A stretch of DNA of 64,000 nucleotides, taken from assembly GCF_051020765.1 (NCBI RefSeq), contig NC_134936.1, forward strand, positions 62,001-126,000, in the 5' to 3' direction. Source of the DNA: Lasioglossum baleicum. Lineage: Eukaryota > Arthropoda > Insecta > Hymenoptera > Halictidae. Positions 11,923 through 22,076 of the stretch are shown in pieces. The notes beneath the pieces were generated by a model. That model did not search any database, was not told the origin of the DNA, and worked only from the letters and a program-made list of their open reading frames with translations. Both the position numbers and the translations under genes were made by a program. Every line of letters begins with the position of its first letter. The stretch's first letter is position 1.

Positions 11923-12055
11923 ACATACGAACATTTTGCTGAAAATAGTCTAAAATGACTGCAATGACCATGAAACGTCAAGATCTGCTAAAAAATCGAT
12001 TTTCGATTTTCGGGGTCATTACAATAACTACCCTATAAAATCGGGAAGTTAAAAA

Positions 12056-13266
12056 CTGGCGAGTCTCCGACGAGATTACCCTCTCGGACCATAGACTCAT
12101 CTCCTTCAGTCTAGAGGGCGAGGCATGCGACGTTCCGACGGGCCCCTACAGGAACCCCAGAGCCTGTGACTGGAGCCTCTACAAAGAGGAGCTAGACACC
12201 AGGCTAGGGGGGCTGTTCGTGCGCCCCAAGACGACCACTGAGACGGAGTGTGCTGTTGCCGACATTCAATCGGCCGTCACTCAATCTTATGAACTCGCCT
12301 GCCCGGCTAAGTCAAGGAAAAGCAGCAAGAAGGTTCCCTGGTGGAGCAATGAGCTCAATAAGGCCAGGTCGAAAACCAGAAAGCTGCTTAACAGGGCCAT
12401 GAAGGTCAACTCTGAGGATGCCTGGAGTACCTACAGGGAATCCCAGAGGGACTGGAGAAGCTTCTGTGAAGAAACGGAGGCCCTCCCCTTCGTGGCCAGG
12501 TTACGCAAGGTCTTTACAAACGGGCCCCTGACCATCTCGATTAACGACATCACCCTCCCAGACAGGAAGACCGGTGATGACAGTACACCGCTCTTAGAAC
12601 ATCTTCTGGAGGTTCACTTCCAGGGGATCTACCCCGTTGGGCCAGGGGCAGCCGACTACCTCGGCTGGCACCAGGAACAATATGGGTGATCGATCGAAGG
12701 TTGCCTCTAAGGTGTTCACGAAAGAAAGAGTACTTTGGGCGATGCAATCTTTCGACAGATACAAAAGCCCTGGCCTGGATGGCATTTTTCCCGCCATGCT
12801 TCAAGAAGGCGGGTCTATCCTGGCTGACCGCCTAAAGGAGGTTTTCAAAGCCTGCCTCGCTTTAGGCTACACTCCTATCTCCTGGAGAATGGCCAGAGTA
12901 GTCTTCATTCCTAAAGTAGGAAAAAGTGACTACAGCTCGGCCAAATCGTTCCGGCCGATAAGCCTCACATCCTTCTTACTTAAGACGATGGAACGGCTTG
13001 TCGACAGGTATATCAGAGAAACAACGTTGATTCAGACACCTGTGCATGCCAATCAGCATGCCTACCAAAGTGGCAAATCAGTAGAGACGGCGCTCCACCA
13101 CCTAGTCGGTTTCATTGAAGGAGCACTAGCAAACAAAGAATCGGTCCTCAGCGTTTTCATCGACATCGAGGGTGCCTTCGATAATACGTCCTTCGACGTC
13201 TTAGAGAAGGCCCTGGACCGCTTCAGCATTAAGGTGGGTGAGTGGATGGATCAGCAGCATGCTTAG
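12056..13266 (+). pseudogene. LINE ORF2: end of endonuclease and N-terminal reverse transcriptase
   Basis: ORF2 resumes after the insert with the endonuclease SDH motif, then 12219-12689 in one frame (DWRSFCEETEALPFVARLRKV) and 12637-13266 in another (SPGLDGIFPAML, RPISLTSFLLKTMERLVD, NQHAYQSGKS, VFIDIEGAFDNTSFD). The latter are reverse transcriptase motifs of non-LTR elements, including the first catalytic aspartate region. A frameshift near 12640-12690 breaks the gene. Confidence 0.85.
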
Positions 13267-14299
13267 GAACCGAACCATGGTGACCGAAGCGAACGGCTCG
13301 ACAGTGTTTGCCCGGGCCGGCAGGGGCTGCCCTCAGGGAGGAGTCCTCTCCCCCCTACTGTGGACCCTGGTGGTCGACGGGCTTCTGAAGGAGCTGGTCG
13401 ATGAGGGCCTCGTGGTCCAAGGCTATGCTGACGATGTATCCTTCTCAGTCAGGGGGAAACACCCTCTACTGTTAGCCAAAAGAATGCAAACAGCACTCAC
13501 GCTAACCCAAGACTGGTGCCTTAACCACAACCTCAGGGTTAACCTGAGCAAAACGGAAATGGTACTCTTCACGAGAAAGCGACGCTTTAACTTCAAAGCC
13601 CCCTCCATTTTCGGCACCGAACTACAAATCTCGGATGAGGTGCGCTATTTAGGTGTCATCCTAGACAAAAGGCTAACATGGAAAAGGCACGTCGCCAGAC
13701 TATCCCAGAAGGCTATAAATACCTACTGGGCCTGCAAGTCGATGTTCGCCAGGACCTGGGGCCTGAAACCTCATGTGGTAAAACGGATATATACTGCGAT
13801 CATGATACCACAGATGACGTACGCCTTCCTTGTCTGGTGGACCTCCATGGAGAAGACCACGCACAGAAGACTAATGGGAAGGGCCTACCGTCTGGCGCTA
13901 ATGGGTATCACGGGTGCTTTCCACACAACGCCCACCCCGGCGCTGGGAGTTCTCCTTAATATCGCACCCCCGCACATAGTGGCGATGACCTTAGCGAGAA
14001 ATTCCGCCTTAAGACTCCATCTGGGAAACAGATGGACCAAATCAAGGTACGGCCACTCGACCCTACTGGACGCACATGACCTGCAATGGATCATGCTGCG
14101 TGGGGGGGACAGGTGTGAGCCGCACTATAATTTCACGGTTAAACACCAAACCCGCTCCCTAACAGGTGTGATTGGGAGTCAAGTGCTGGAGAGCTTCTCT
14201 CTTCGCAAGGCCTGGTCTGGTTCACAGACGGCTCAAAGAATGGAACCGGAGCAGGAGCAGGTGTCTGCGGTGTCAGCCCAAGGATCAGCTTGTCTCTAG
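13238..14299 (+). pseudogene. LINE ORF2: reverse transcriptase catalytic core and thumb
   Basis: A 353-codon frame with GCPQGGVLSPLLW and the catalytic GYADDVSF motif, then LSKTEMVLFTRK, VRYLGVILDKRLTW and thumb sequence. It continues from the previous segment after a frame change around 13235-13265. The last residues after about 14210 are out of frame relative to the RNase H domain that follows, giving another frameshift. Confidence 0.88.
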
Positions 14300-15056
14300 C
14301 GCTTGGGCAACACGCTTCGGCCCTACAAGCTGAAGTATGTGCTATCTTGGCCTGCGCTGAGCTCAACCTCAGCAAAGGCTACAAGAACAAACACATATAT
14401 ATATATGCAGTGACAGCCGCGCGGCAATTAGATCACTGGGCAAAGTTGTGACCAGATCTAAGCTCGTCCGCGACTGCGTCACAGCCATTACAGAGCTAGC
14501 TGAACACAATCATGTTAGCCTTCTGTGGGTTTCAGGTCACTCTGGAATCAAAGGAAATGAGGAGGCAAATAGATTAGCGCGTGAAGGCACCCGATGCCAT
14601 AGCGGAACTATCCACAGACCTCTAAAACTGGCTTCCAGTGTAATTAAAAACTGGAACAAAGAATGGGTGAGTAACCAATTCGACCATTTATGGAAATCCG
14701 AGTCAGGCATGCGATACACGAAAGCTCTGGTGGAAGGGCCTGATAAAGACCTCGCCAACAAGCTGTGTCACATGGACCGACAAAAGGTGCGACGTCTCGT
14801 AGGAATCATCACGGGCCACTGGTACACCGGTAAGCACTTGGCTAAGCTGGGGATCCAGATGGACTCTAACTGCCCAAGATGCGGGGAGGAGGACGAAACC
14901 CCTCTCCACGTATTACGGCACTGCAAAGGTACTGAGGCCCTAAGAAGCAAATTCGACGGGCTCTTAAACCAAGGTGTCCTTCGTCTTAAGGCAGACGGGG
15001 TTGTTGCACTCCTGGACTTCGCCAGAGAGACCACCCTGCTCGAGCGCCTTATCTGA
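14210..15056 (+). pseudogene. LINE ORF2: RNase H domain and C-terminal CCHC motif
   Basis: From about 14215 a frame reads WFTDGSKNGTGAG (first RNase H catalytic Asp) and ASALQAEVCAILACAELN (catalytic Glu). A slip in a TA run near 14395-14410 moves into 14448-15056, with YICSDSRAAIRSL, LLWVSGHSGIKGNEEANRLA and, further on, CPRCGEEDETPLHVLRHC, a C-x2-C-x8-H-x4-C motif. RNase H in a LINE supports an I/LOA-like assignment. Confidence 0.85.
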
Positions 15057-15119
15057 ATCGGTAGCCCAACTTTCCCTGGGCCCGGGTACAATGGTCCCAT
15101 AGGAATGAGTGCCCGATTC

Positions 15120-15146
15120 ACTTTTAAATTCAATTCAATTCAATTC
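15120..15146 (+). repeat. LINE 3' tail of AATTC pentanucleotides
   Basis: Tandem AATTC units close the element directly before the right target duplication. Simple-repeat tails of this kind replace poly(A) in several insect non-LTR clades. Confidence 0.85.
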
Positions 15147-15794
15147 AATAAAATATTCTAATTTTAAAATTTATATAAAATTTTCTTTTAATTAAATCTC
15201 CTCTACTTTAAATATTAGTAAAATATTCTAATTTTTAAATTTATATGAAAGTTACATTTAATTAAATCCTCCCTACTTTAATATTATTAGTAAAATATTT
15301 TAAATTTATATGAAATTTACTTTTAATTAACCCCTCTCTACTTTAATTATTAGTACAATATTCTAATTTTTAAATTTATATAAAATTTACTTTTAATTAA
15401 ATCCTCTCTACTTTAATTATTAGTATAATATTATAATCTTTAAATTTATATGAAAATTACTTTTAATTAAATCCCCTCTATATTAATTATTAATAAAATA
15501 CACCAATTTTTAAATTTATATAAAATTTACTTTTAATTAAATCCTCTACTTTACTCTTATTAATAAAATATTCTAAATTTATATGAAATTTACTTTTAAT
15601 TAGATCCTCTTTCCTTTAATATTGTTAATAAAATATTCTAAATTTATATGAAATTTACTTTTAATTAAATCCCCTCTAATTTAATTATTAATAAAATATT
15701 TTAATTTTTAAATTTATATAAGATTCACTTTTAATTAAATCTTTTCTACTTTAATATTATTAATAAAATATTTTAAATTTATATGAAATTTACT
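15147..15794. repeat. AT-rich tandem repeat, block 2
   Basis: The same unit family as block 1. It begins with the right copy of the LINE target duplication and ends at the Gypsy A LTR terminus. About ten imperfect units, no genes. Confidence 0.92.
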
Positions 15795-16044
15795 TGTAAC
15801 GGGGCCGATTTCTCGTGTAATCGGTTATTCGGACCGGGGTCTCCTTGATGCGGGAATAGCTCGCCGTACAGGGGTTCGCGTAGTGTGAGTCGGAGCTGGA
15901 AGACGTGGTGTAAAGGTGCGAAATAAACAAGACGACTTTTCTGTGATAAGACGATGCTCGCTACCTCGTAACTACGGTGATGCTGGTGCGATGATCGCAG
16001 GATCGTCGTGGAAAGGTAGTCGAGGAGATCGGTTCGGTGCCGGG

Positions 16045-16720
16045 TACGGCGTCTCGCCGGGTACGGCGTCTCGCCGGGTACGGCGTCTCGCCGGAGGATC
16101 GGTGTTAGTGGAGGTTCAGTGTAGGAGGTGACGTCTCGTCACGGGAACGGTGTCAATGGTGGGTCGCTACAGGTGGTGACGTCTCGTCACGGGAACGGTG
16201 TCAACGGTGGCTCGGTACAGGAGGTGACGTCTCGGCACGGGAACCGTGTCAACGGTGGGTCGCTACAGGAGGTGACATCTCGTCACGGGAACGGTATCAA
16301 TGGTTGCTCGGTACAGGAGGTGACGTCTCGTCACGGGAACAGTGTCAACGGGGTTTGGTGCAGGAGGCGACGTCTCGTCGCAGGAACGGTGTCAGTGGAA
16401 GTTCGGTGCAAGAGGTGACGTTTCGTCACAGGAGTGGTGTCAACGGGGTGCGGTGCAGGAGGCGACATCTCGTCACAGGAGCAGGTGTCAGGGCTCGACG
16501 TCTTCGTCGAGGGAACGGTACTACGGGGGGTAGTTGGTACAGGAGTCGACGCCCTCGTCGAGGGAACGGTACTACAAACGGTAGTCGGTACAGGAGTCGA
16601 CGTCTTCGTCGATGGAACGGTACTACCGGAGGTAGTCGGTACAGGAGTCGACGTCTTCGTCGATGGAACGGTACTACCGGAGGTAGTCGGTACAGGAGTC
16701 GACGTCTTCGTCGGAGGATC
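16045..16720 (-). repeat. Hairpin minisatellites inside the Gypsy A LTR
   Basis: Three linked arrays. A 17-bp unit (16048-16092) has stem CGGCG / CGCCG with loop TCT. A 48-bp unit (starts 16128, 16176, 16224, 16272, 16320) has stem GTGACG / CGTCAC with loop TCT. A 51-bp unit (about 16490-16720) has stem TCGACG / CGTCGA with loop TCTT. One copy near 16366 has GCGACG / CGTCGC, a compensated change. The 51-bp unit also holds stem ACTACC / GGTAGT with loop GGA. Bases are given on the plus strand. Confidence 0.85.
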
Positions 16721-16786
16721 GGGTACCTGGTGCGCGGTGTATGCTTAGGTCTCCTAAGCAGGACTGCGAAGATTTGGTCTGTTCCT

Positions 16787-16805
16787 GGGGCCTTTTATAC
16801 TCCCC
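16787..16805 (-). promoter_or_regulatory. TATA box of the Gypsy A LTR within an inverted repeat
   Basis: The minus strand reads TATAAAAGG, flanked by GGGG and CCCC (plus-strand 16787-16790 and 16802-16805). It lies in the LTR upstream, in the sense of transcription, of the hairpin arrays, which places those arrays in the transcribed leader. Confidence 0.6.
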
Positions 16806-16860
16806 AAGATGGATTGTTTGGAGGCGCGGGGTAGTGGTGCGGTAAGGTGTGTTCTACTGT

Positions 16861-19800
16861 TTATCTAGGAGTTTTGTGTATGTTTTGACGTTTGGACGTT
16901 GTGACATTTGGAGCAAGGAGTTGCGGCGGAGTGTTGTTTGTATCGGCGTGGTTCGGTGGATTTCGGGGGAGTTCGGTTTCTTCCGGGGAACAGCTGTTCG
17001 TAACAGGCTTGCTTACTGCAGGTCTGTTACACCCCCTCCTTCTTCGGGGTGGCGAGCGAGTAGCGAGCTTGCGGTTTATTGAACAATAAGAGTCTTTTAC
17101 ATTCCATGCGTATATTCCGTTTGATGGGGGTGTCTGGGCTTGCGTCAGATTACTACATTGGGTGGTGGGTCTGGGGTTATGTGCAAGGGTGACTAGGGCG
17201 ATTCTTCGGGTTTGGCGGTGGTTATCTGGTACGGGGGACAGTGGGTGTCGGCGTCTTGGTTGTAGTGGCCGAGGTGACCCGGGTCGGTGCATCTGGCTCG
17301 GTTGAGGTTCGTTGTATGTCGGCTGGTGGTACTTCTCGGTGTGCCGGTGGTGTTGGGTTGCAGGGTTGTTTGGGGCTGTCCGTTGCGCCTCTGACTGCCC
17401 TTCCCGCTCTGCCCGTAAGTCATTCGTTGGTTGCCTGTGGACATAAGAAACAGAGGGATTTTTCCTGGGGCGTCCGCGACGGCGGGGTTCGGGGGGATCG
17501 GAGGTGGTTGGGATGTTTGCGGTGGGCGGGATTGGGTCGGGTGTGCTTTCTCCGTCCGACGGGGTGTTTTCTGGGGCCGGATCCGAATTTGCCTCGGTTT
17601 TTAGGTCTTGTATATGTATATGTCGCGTCCATTTGCCGCGGCTGTCTCGCAGGTCAACAATGACTGGAGATATGATGCGTTCCACTGTGTATGGTCCGCT
17701 ATATTTGGGGGCGAGTTTTGCGGCGATGCCCGCCCCTTTGTCTGACAGGATATGTTCCTTTTTCCAGATTCTATCTCCTACTGTGGGCCTCCAGTTCCGG
17801 TGTCTCAGGTTATAGTATTTGGCTTGACGGCCGAATGCTTGGGCCAGGTGTAGTTTCGCTAATTCTTGTGCCTCGTGGAGGTTTTTCCACCGGGCTTGCG
17901 GTCTGTGGGGCGTGGTTCCTGTTGCTGTTTGTCCGGGGACTCGGAGTTCGCGGCCTTGGTTCAGGTAGGCTGGGCTGTACCCGGTGGATTCATGCCATGC
18001 CGTGTTTATGGCGAATCTGACTTCGTCTACTTTCTCGTCCCATCGGCCGTGTCGGTCTCCGGTGTACTGGGCGAGCATGGTTTTGACCACCTTATTGGCT
18101 CTTTCTACCTGGTTGCATTGCGGAGAGTATGGTGGCGTGCGCCGGTGTTCCATGCCCGCGGTGCGTAACAGGCTGGTGAACGGTTCCCCGATAAATTGTC
18201 GCCCGTTGTCAGAGATTATGATTTGCGGGGCGCCGTGTCGGAGAATAATGTCTTTTTGGATAGCGGCGGCTACGGCGATACTGGTTGCCTTTCGTAGGGG
18301 TGTCAGTTCGATCCATTTAGTAAAACGGTCTAGTGCCACAAGCAGCCATATATGTCCCCGACGGGATCGGGGTAGTGGGCCGACGAGGTCCACTGACACT
18401 GTGTGCCATGGTTGTGTTCCCGGGTTGGCGTGCAGCTGTCCCGGTGGTGCTAGCGGGGGCGTTGTGTACTGCTGGCAGTTCGTACATCTTCGTACGTACC
18501 GAGCTGCTTCTCTAAACATACCCGGCCAGTAGAACCTCTGGGCGAGCCGGACAATTGTTTTTGCCACTCCTAGGTGTCCGGCCGTGGGGTCGTCATGGTA
18601 TTGCTGGAGGAGCGTTTCCCGTTCGTCTATCGGTACGCATACTTTCCAGGCGGATCCGGGTTCGGGCTCGTTATAATCGAGTTGGTGTAGAATGTGGCGT
18701 TGCAACTTTCTGTCGTGTATTCGGTATTCCGGTTCTGATGCGGGATTTTCTCGGACGGCAGCGATTTTTTTGTTGTACCATGTATCGGTGCGCTGTTTCG
18801 GCCGGATCAGGCTTATGCCCGGGGCAGGTTCTATTCTGGACAGCGTGTCTGCTACGTGGTTCAGTTTCCCTGGTCGGTATTTGACGGTAAAGTCAAATTG
18901 TTGCAATTCCAGGGCCCATCGGGCGAGTCGGCCGGTTGGATTATCGATCTGGCGGAGCCATCGTAGTGCCTGGTGGTCAGTGACTACCGTGAAGTGGTAG
19001 CCTTCCAGATACGGCTTCATTTTCCGGATGCCCCAGACTACTGCGAGGCATTCCTTTTCCGTGGCGCTGTAGTTACGCTCGGTTGCGCTCAGTGTATGGC
19101 TGGCGTAGGCGATGACCCTTTCGTTGTCTTCTGGTCCTTGTGTGAGGACGATTCCGAGTCCGTGGTCGCTGGCGTCCGTTTGCAGGGTAAATGGCTCGTT
19201 GAAGTTCGGGCAAGCAAGTATCGGTGCGGCGATCAATTTGTCCTTCATTTTCTGGAAGGCTTTCTCCTCTGTTTCTGTCCATCTCCATTTCGCGTTCTTC
19301 CTGGTGAGCTGTGATAGCGGTTCCATGAGCTCCGCGAAGTTTGGGATGAACCGCCGATACCAGGATGCCATCCCGTGGAACCTCTGTATTTCCCGTATTG
19401 TCTTCGATGTGTCAAGCTGTGCGATTGCGCTGGTCTTCTCAGGGTCGGTCCGGATGCCCTGCTGGTCGACGATATGGTCTAGATAGCGTAGGCTGTCGAC
19501 ACAGAAGCGGCATTTGTCGGGGTTTAGTCGGAGCCCGGCGGCACGCAGACGGTGAAATACTTCTCGGAGGTGCCTTAAGTGCTCCTTGAACGTTCTGCTG
19601 ACAATGATGATGTCGTCGAGGTATGCGAACGCGTAAGGTTCGAGCTCGGGACCGATGACCTGGTCAAGCAGTCGTTGGAAGGTGGCCGGTGCGGAGTGTA
19701 GTCCGAATGGCATGACGGTAAACTGGAGCAGTCCCTTACCTGGGACGGTAAAGGCGGTGAGTGGTCGGCTGGAGTGTTCTAGCGGTATCTGCCAGTAACC

Positions 19801-20391
19801 ATTTTTTAGGTCTAGAGTGGTCAGGAACCTTACTCCCCGTAGTTTGTCGAGGGTGGCCTGTATCTGCGGCAACGGGTAGGCGTCTTTTTCCGTCCGCTCG
19901 TTTAGTTTCCGAAAATCGACACAAAATCGTAGCTTGCCGTCTTTCTTCTTGACCACCACTACGGGGGAGCTCCACGGGCTGCTCGATGGTTCAATTACTC
20001 CTTCCTTCCTCATCTTGTCCACTTCTTCGTTAATTACGGCTTGCATGGCTGGATTTCTGGGCCGGTATCGCTGCTTAATGGGCGTCTCGTCCATGAGCTT
20101 GATTCGGTGTCGAATGAGGGTAGTGCGCCCTGAGACTGTTTCGAATTTACCCATTTCGTCTTCCAGGAAGGTTTCGAGTTGGGCCTGATCGGTTTCTTGG
20201 GGTCTTCGGAGGCCTACTTGGAGGCACGGCTCGGCCCTGCAGTAGGCAGGCCAGGAGGCGATGTCGGGAGGCGGTTTCAGCTCCAGGTTCATGTCGGCGA
20301 TCGCTTGGATTCCGAGTAGCACTGGTGGTCCCATATTCGGTAGGACGGTGAATTCGTGTGACCAGGTGTGTTCCTTGTTTGAAAACTGCAT
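16861..20391 (-). CDS. Gypsy A pol: reverse transcriptase, RNase H, integrase (no protease)
   Basis: An uninterrupted 1176-codon frame. It begins in the flap after the missing protease (TVLPNMGPPVLLGIQ), then has reverse transcriptase (FCVDFRKLNE near 157, YLDDIIIVS near 255), RNase H (QTDASDHGLG near 405), the integrase zinc region (HLGVAKTIVRLAQRFYW; CTNCQQY), a DDE core (VDLVGPL near 668, SDNGRQF near 730, QVERANK near 764) and a proline-rich C-terminal extension. The last 57 codons run into the LTR, so the original stop may have been elsewhere. The retropepsin motif present in Gypsy C is absent here, so the copy depends on other elements if expressed. Confidence 0.9.
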   Translation of the reverse strand: MQFSNKEHTWSHEFTVLPNMGPPVLLGIQAIADMNLELKPPPDIASWPAYCRAEPCLQVGLRRPQETDQAQLETFLEDEMGKFETVSGRTTLIRHRIKLMDETPIKQRYRPRNPAMQAVINEEVDKMRKEGVIEPSSSPWSSPVVVVKKKDGKLRFCVDFRKLNERTEKDAYPLPQIQATLDKLRGVRFLTTLDLKNGYWQIPLEHSSRPLTAFTVPGKGLLQFTVMPFGLHSAPATFQRLLDQVIGPELEPYAFAYLDDIIIVSRTFKEHLRHLREVFHRLRAAGLRLNPDKCRFCVDSLRYLDHIVDQQGIRTDPEKTSAIAQLDTSKTIREIQRFHGMASWYRRFIPNFAELMEPLSQLTRKNAKWRWTETEEKAFQKMKDKLIAAPILACPNFNEPFTLQTDASDHGLGIVLTQGPEDNERVIAYASHTLSATERNYSATEKECLAVVWGIRKMKPYLEGYHFTVVTDHQALRWLRQIDNPTGRLARWALELQQFDFTVKYRPGKLNHVADTLSRIEPAPGISLIRPKQRTDTWYNKKIAAVRENPASEPEYRIHDRKLQRHILHQLDYNEPEPGSAWKVCVPIDERETLLQQYHDDPTAGHLGVAKTIVRLAQRFYWPGMFREAARYVRRCTNCQQYTTPPLAPPGQLHANPGTQPWHTVSVDLVGPLPRSRRGHIWLLVALDRFTKWIELTPLRKATSIAVAAAIQKDIILRHGAPQIIISDNGRQFIGEPFTSLLRTAGMEHRRTPPYSPQCNQVERANKVVKTMLAQYTGDRHGRWDEKVDEVRFAINTAWHESTGYSPAYLNQGRELRVPGQTATGTTPHRPQARWKNLHEAQELAKLHLAQAFGRQAKYYNLRHRNWRPTVGDRIWKKEHILSDKGAGIAAKLAPKYSGPYTVERIISPVIVDLRDSRGKWTRHIHIQDLKTEANSDPAPENTPSDGESTPDPIPPTANIPTTSDPPEPRRRGRPRKNPSVSYVHRQPTNDLRAEREGQSEAQRTAPNNPATQHHRHTEKYHQPTYNEPQPSQMHRPGSPRPLQPRRRHPLSPVPDNHRQTRRIALVTLAHNPRPTTQCSNLTQAQTPPSNGIYAWNVKDSYCSINRKLATRSPPRRRRGCNRPAVSKPVTNSCSPEETELPRNPPNHADTNNTPPQLLAPNVTTSKRQNIHKTPR

Positions 20392-20396
20392 TCAAA

Positions 20397-21335
20397 TCAG
20401 TCGTGTCCTCGTTGTTTGCATCGCCAGCAATGCGTGCTCCGGTGGTAGGTCTCGACTGGGACCGAGCTTACCTCGGTTTCTGGTGTCAGACGTGTGAGTC
20501 GGTCTTCAATGGATTCGAGTGAACGTTCGGCGGCCGTGGGTCGGTCCGCGCTGGTTATCGCAGCAGTGTTTCGGAGGAACGGGCGGGTGCATTGTTTTTT
20601 CCGTTCGTTTGCTCTTTCGATCCTTTGCGCCTGTCGGATCAGATCGTCAATGTTCTTCAAGCGGTCGGGGTCGATGGCGATCATATAATCGGGTATCATA
20701 TTCTCGAATATGATTTCTAGGTGGTCCTCCTCTGCTATGCCGGCCCGTTGTAGGAGGGTCATGATGGCATTCACGTATGTTATGATCGGCTCGTTGGGTT
20801 TTTGTACACGTTCGCGGGCTTCGCGCTCCCGTTGTTTCCGCGTTTTGTTTGGTGAGAAATGTTCAATGAATTTCTCCATACATTGTGTCCAGGAATGTAT
20901 CTGGGAGCGGTTGTTACGGAACCATTTTTGAGCTTCACCACGTAATAATTCGGGGAGCCCGCTGAGGAGTTCGGCGTCGGAGAGCCGGTATGTTGCCTGT
21001 AATTCGTCGATTCTTTCGACGAATGCGTAGGGGTCCTTTCCGTCGGTAGTATATCCCCACTTTCGCATGCGGTCAATATTTCTGCATGGATCCAGCAATT
21101 CGGAAAACGGGTAGGCGGGGGCGGCTGGTTGGCTGGGGCCGGGCTGCAGGTTGGTCGCAAAGGGCGTTGGTCTGTCCGTGTCATTCATTTTGCGTGGTGG
21201 TGTAATTTGCCGGCTTAGATATTCTTTCCAGCGTTGTCGTCTTTCCTCCGATGTTCCGGTTGTTGGTAGCTTGTGTCGTCGGAGATTTGCGAGGATTCGT
21301 GCTGGTGTGGGACGCAGTGAAAATTTTTTCGGCAT
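20397..21335 (-). CDS. Gypsy A gag, truncated at the zinc knuckle
   Basis: A 312-codon frame. The N-terminal 40 residues resemble a SAP-type helix-loop-helix motif (ILANLRRHKLPTTGTSEERRQRW), the middle is a retrotransposon capsid-like region (WFRNNRSQIHSWTQCMEKFIEHF), and it ends at CWRCKQRGHD followed by a stop. The intact relative Gypsy C continues past this point with the rest of the CCHC knuckle. The stop coincides with a deletion of roughly 340 bp relative to Gypsy C that also removed the protease. Confidence 0.86.
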   Translation of the reverse strand: MPKKFSLRPTPARILANLRRHKLPTTGTSEERRQRWKEYLSRQITPPRKMNDTDRPTPFATNLQPGPSQPAAPAYPFSELLDPCRNIDRMRKWGYTTDGKDPYAFVERIDELQATYRLSDAELLSGLPELLRGEAQKWFRNNRSQIHSWTQCMEKFIEHFSPNKTRKQREREARERVQKPNEPIITYVNAIMTLLQRAGIAEEDHLEIIFENMIPDYMIAIDPDRLKNIDDLIRQAQRIERANERKKQCTRPFLRNTAAITSADRPTAAERSLESIEDRLTRLTPETEVSSVPVETYHRSTHCWRCKQRGHD

Positions 21336-21560
21336 ACCCTGCCGTGTTTGAAATTATCCGCGGCTCGGGGCGGGGTACCTTGAGTACGCCAGAGATGGCG
21401 CGTCGCGTATTTGTCGCGAGCGGTCTTGTCGCGGCGTAGTGACACACGGCGGCGTGTCTATCACCTGTTATTCGCGCGTGGTAACACGTGTACCCGGTAA
21501 CCTAAAAATTTTTCCTCGGTTCCGTCGTCTTGTTCCTAGCTTCGTCGTGTGTTCTTTACA
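21336..21560 (-). other. Gypsy A untranslated leader (5' end lost)
   Basis: GC-rich sequence upstream of gag. No primer binding site or LTR end is recognisable before AT-rich repeat starts, so the 5' LTR was removed by truncation. Confidence 0.55.
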
Positions 21561-21964
21561 CCAAGTCCCTATACTTTAATTATTAGTAAAATATTCTAAT
21601 TTTTAAATTCATATGAAATTTACTTTTAATTAAATCCTCTCTACTTTAATTATTAATAAAATATTATAATATAATCTTTAAATTTATATGAAAGTTACTT
21701 TTAATTAAGTCCCCTCTACTTTAATTATTAGTAAAATATCCCAATTTTTAAATTTATATATTATAGAATTTACTTTTAATTAAATCCTGTACTTTAATTA
21801 TTAATAAAATATTCTAAATTTATATGAAATTTACTTTTAATTAAATCCTCTACTTTAGTGTGTTATTAACAAAATATTTTAAATTTATATGAAATTTACT
21901 TTTAATTAAATCCTCTACTTTAATATAATTAATAAAATATTCTAAATTTATATGAAATTTACTT
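21561..21964. repeat. AT-rich tandem repeat, block 3
   Basis: The same unit family as block 1. The last four bases, ACTT at 21961-21964, are the left target duplication of the solo LTR. Confidence 0.92.
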
Positions 21965-22076
21965 TGTAACGAATATAGCGGAGGCGCGAGACTTCTCTCT
22001 CTCCGGCGCGCGAGTACCGCGAGCACCGCGAGATGGCCACCGCGGATCCGCGGTTTCTCGCGAGAGAAACTGTACC

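Larger units (their letters stand above)
10466..12050 (-). mobile_element. Helitron-like insertion splitting the LINE ORF2
   Basis: This AT-rich block interrupts ORF2 in the endonuclease domain and carries a helicase remnant on the minus strand. Its minus-strand 3' end reads CTAG followed by T (10469-10465), preceded by GC-rich inverted repeats (10481-10545). That matches the CTRR-plus-hairpin end of Helitrons. No matching 5' end (TC after A) was found on the right side, so the insert may be 5'-truncated or composite. The exact right boundary (about 12040-12055) is uncertain. Confidence 0.6.
7832..15146 (+). mobile_element. Non-LTR (LINE) retrotransposon with ORF1, APE, RT and RNase H
   Basis: Bounded by a 13-bp target site duplication AATAAAATATTCT at 7819-7831 and 15147-15159, both inside AT-rich repeat, so the copy appears to retain its full 5' end. 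The order is 5' UTR, ORF1 with a DUF4780-like domain, ORF2 with APE endonuclease, reverse transcriptase, RNase H and a C-terminal CCHC motif, then a short 3' UTR and an AATTC-repeat tail instead of poly(A). RNase H plus a simple-repeat tail points to the I/LOA-like group, but clade assignment is tentative. Several frameshifts and a 1.6-kb insertion make it inactive. Confidence 0.9.
15795..17031 (-). repeat. 3' LTR of Gypsy A
   Basis: In minus orientation it starts TGTAACAGACC just after a polypurine tract (GAAGAAGGAGGGGG) and ends CCCCGTTACA at 15795. The start closely matches the Gypsy C LTR (TGTAGCAGACC), also after a polypurine tract. It contains a TATA box near 16799-16792 and, downstream in the sense of transcription, two minisatellites. 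Confidence 0.82.
15795..21560 (-). mobile_element. Ty3/Gypsy retrotransposon A, lacking the 5' LTR and protease
   Basis: On the minus strand: leader, gag (21335-20397), pol (20391-16861), polypurine tract and one LTR (17031-15795). It is the same broad lineage as Gypsy C, with shared MGPPVLLGIQAIA and integrase blocks. No 5' LTR or primer binding site is seen, and the leader runs directly into AT-rich repeat at about 21560. The gag/pol junction lacks the second half of the zinc knuckle and the protease. No matching target duplication is visible (TACT on the left, CCAA on the right). Confidence 0.87.

Noticed and set aside
17241..19589. Long plus-strand ORFs opposite Gypsy A pol
   Set aside because: They are antisense to a clear pol frame in GC-rich sequence and have no domain matches.
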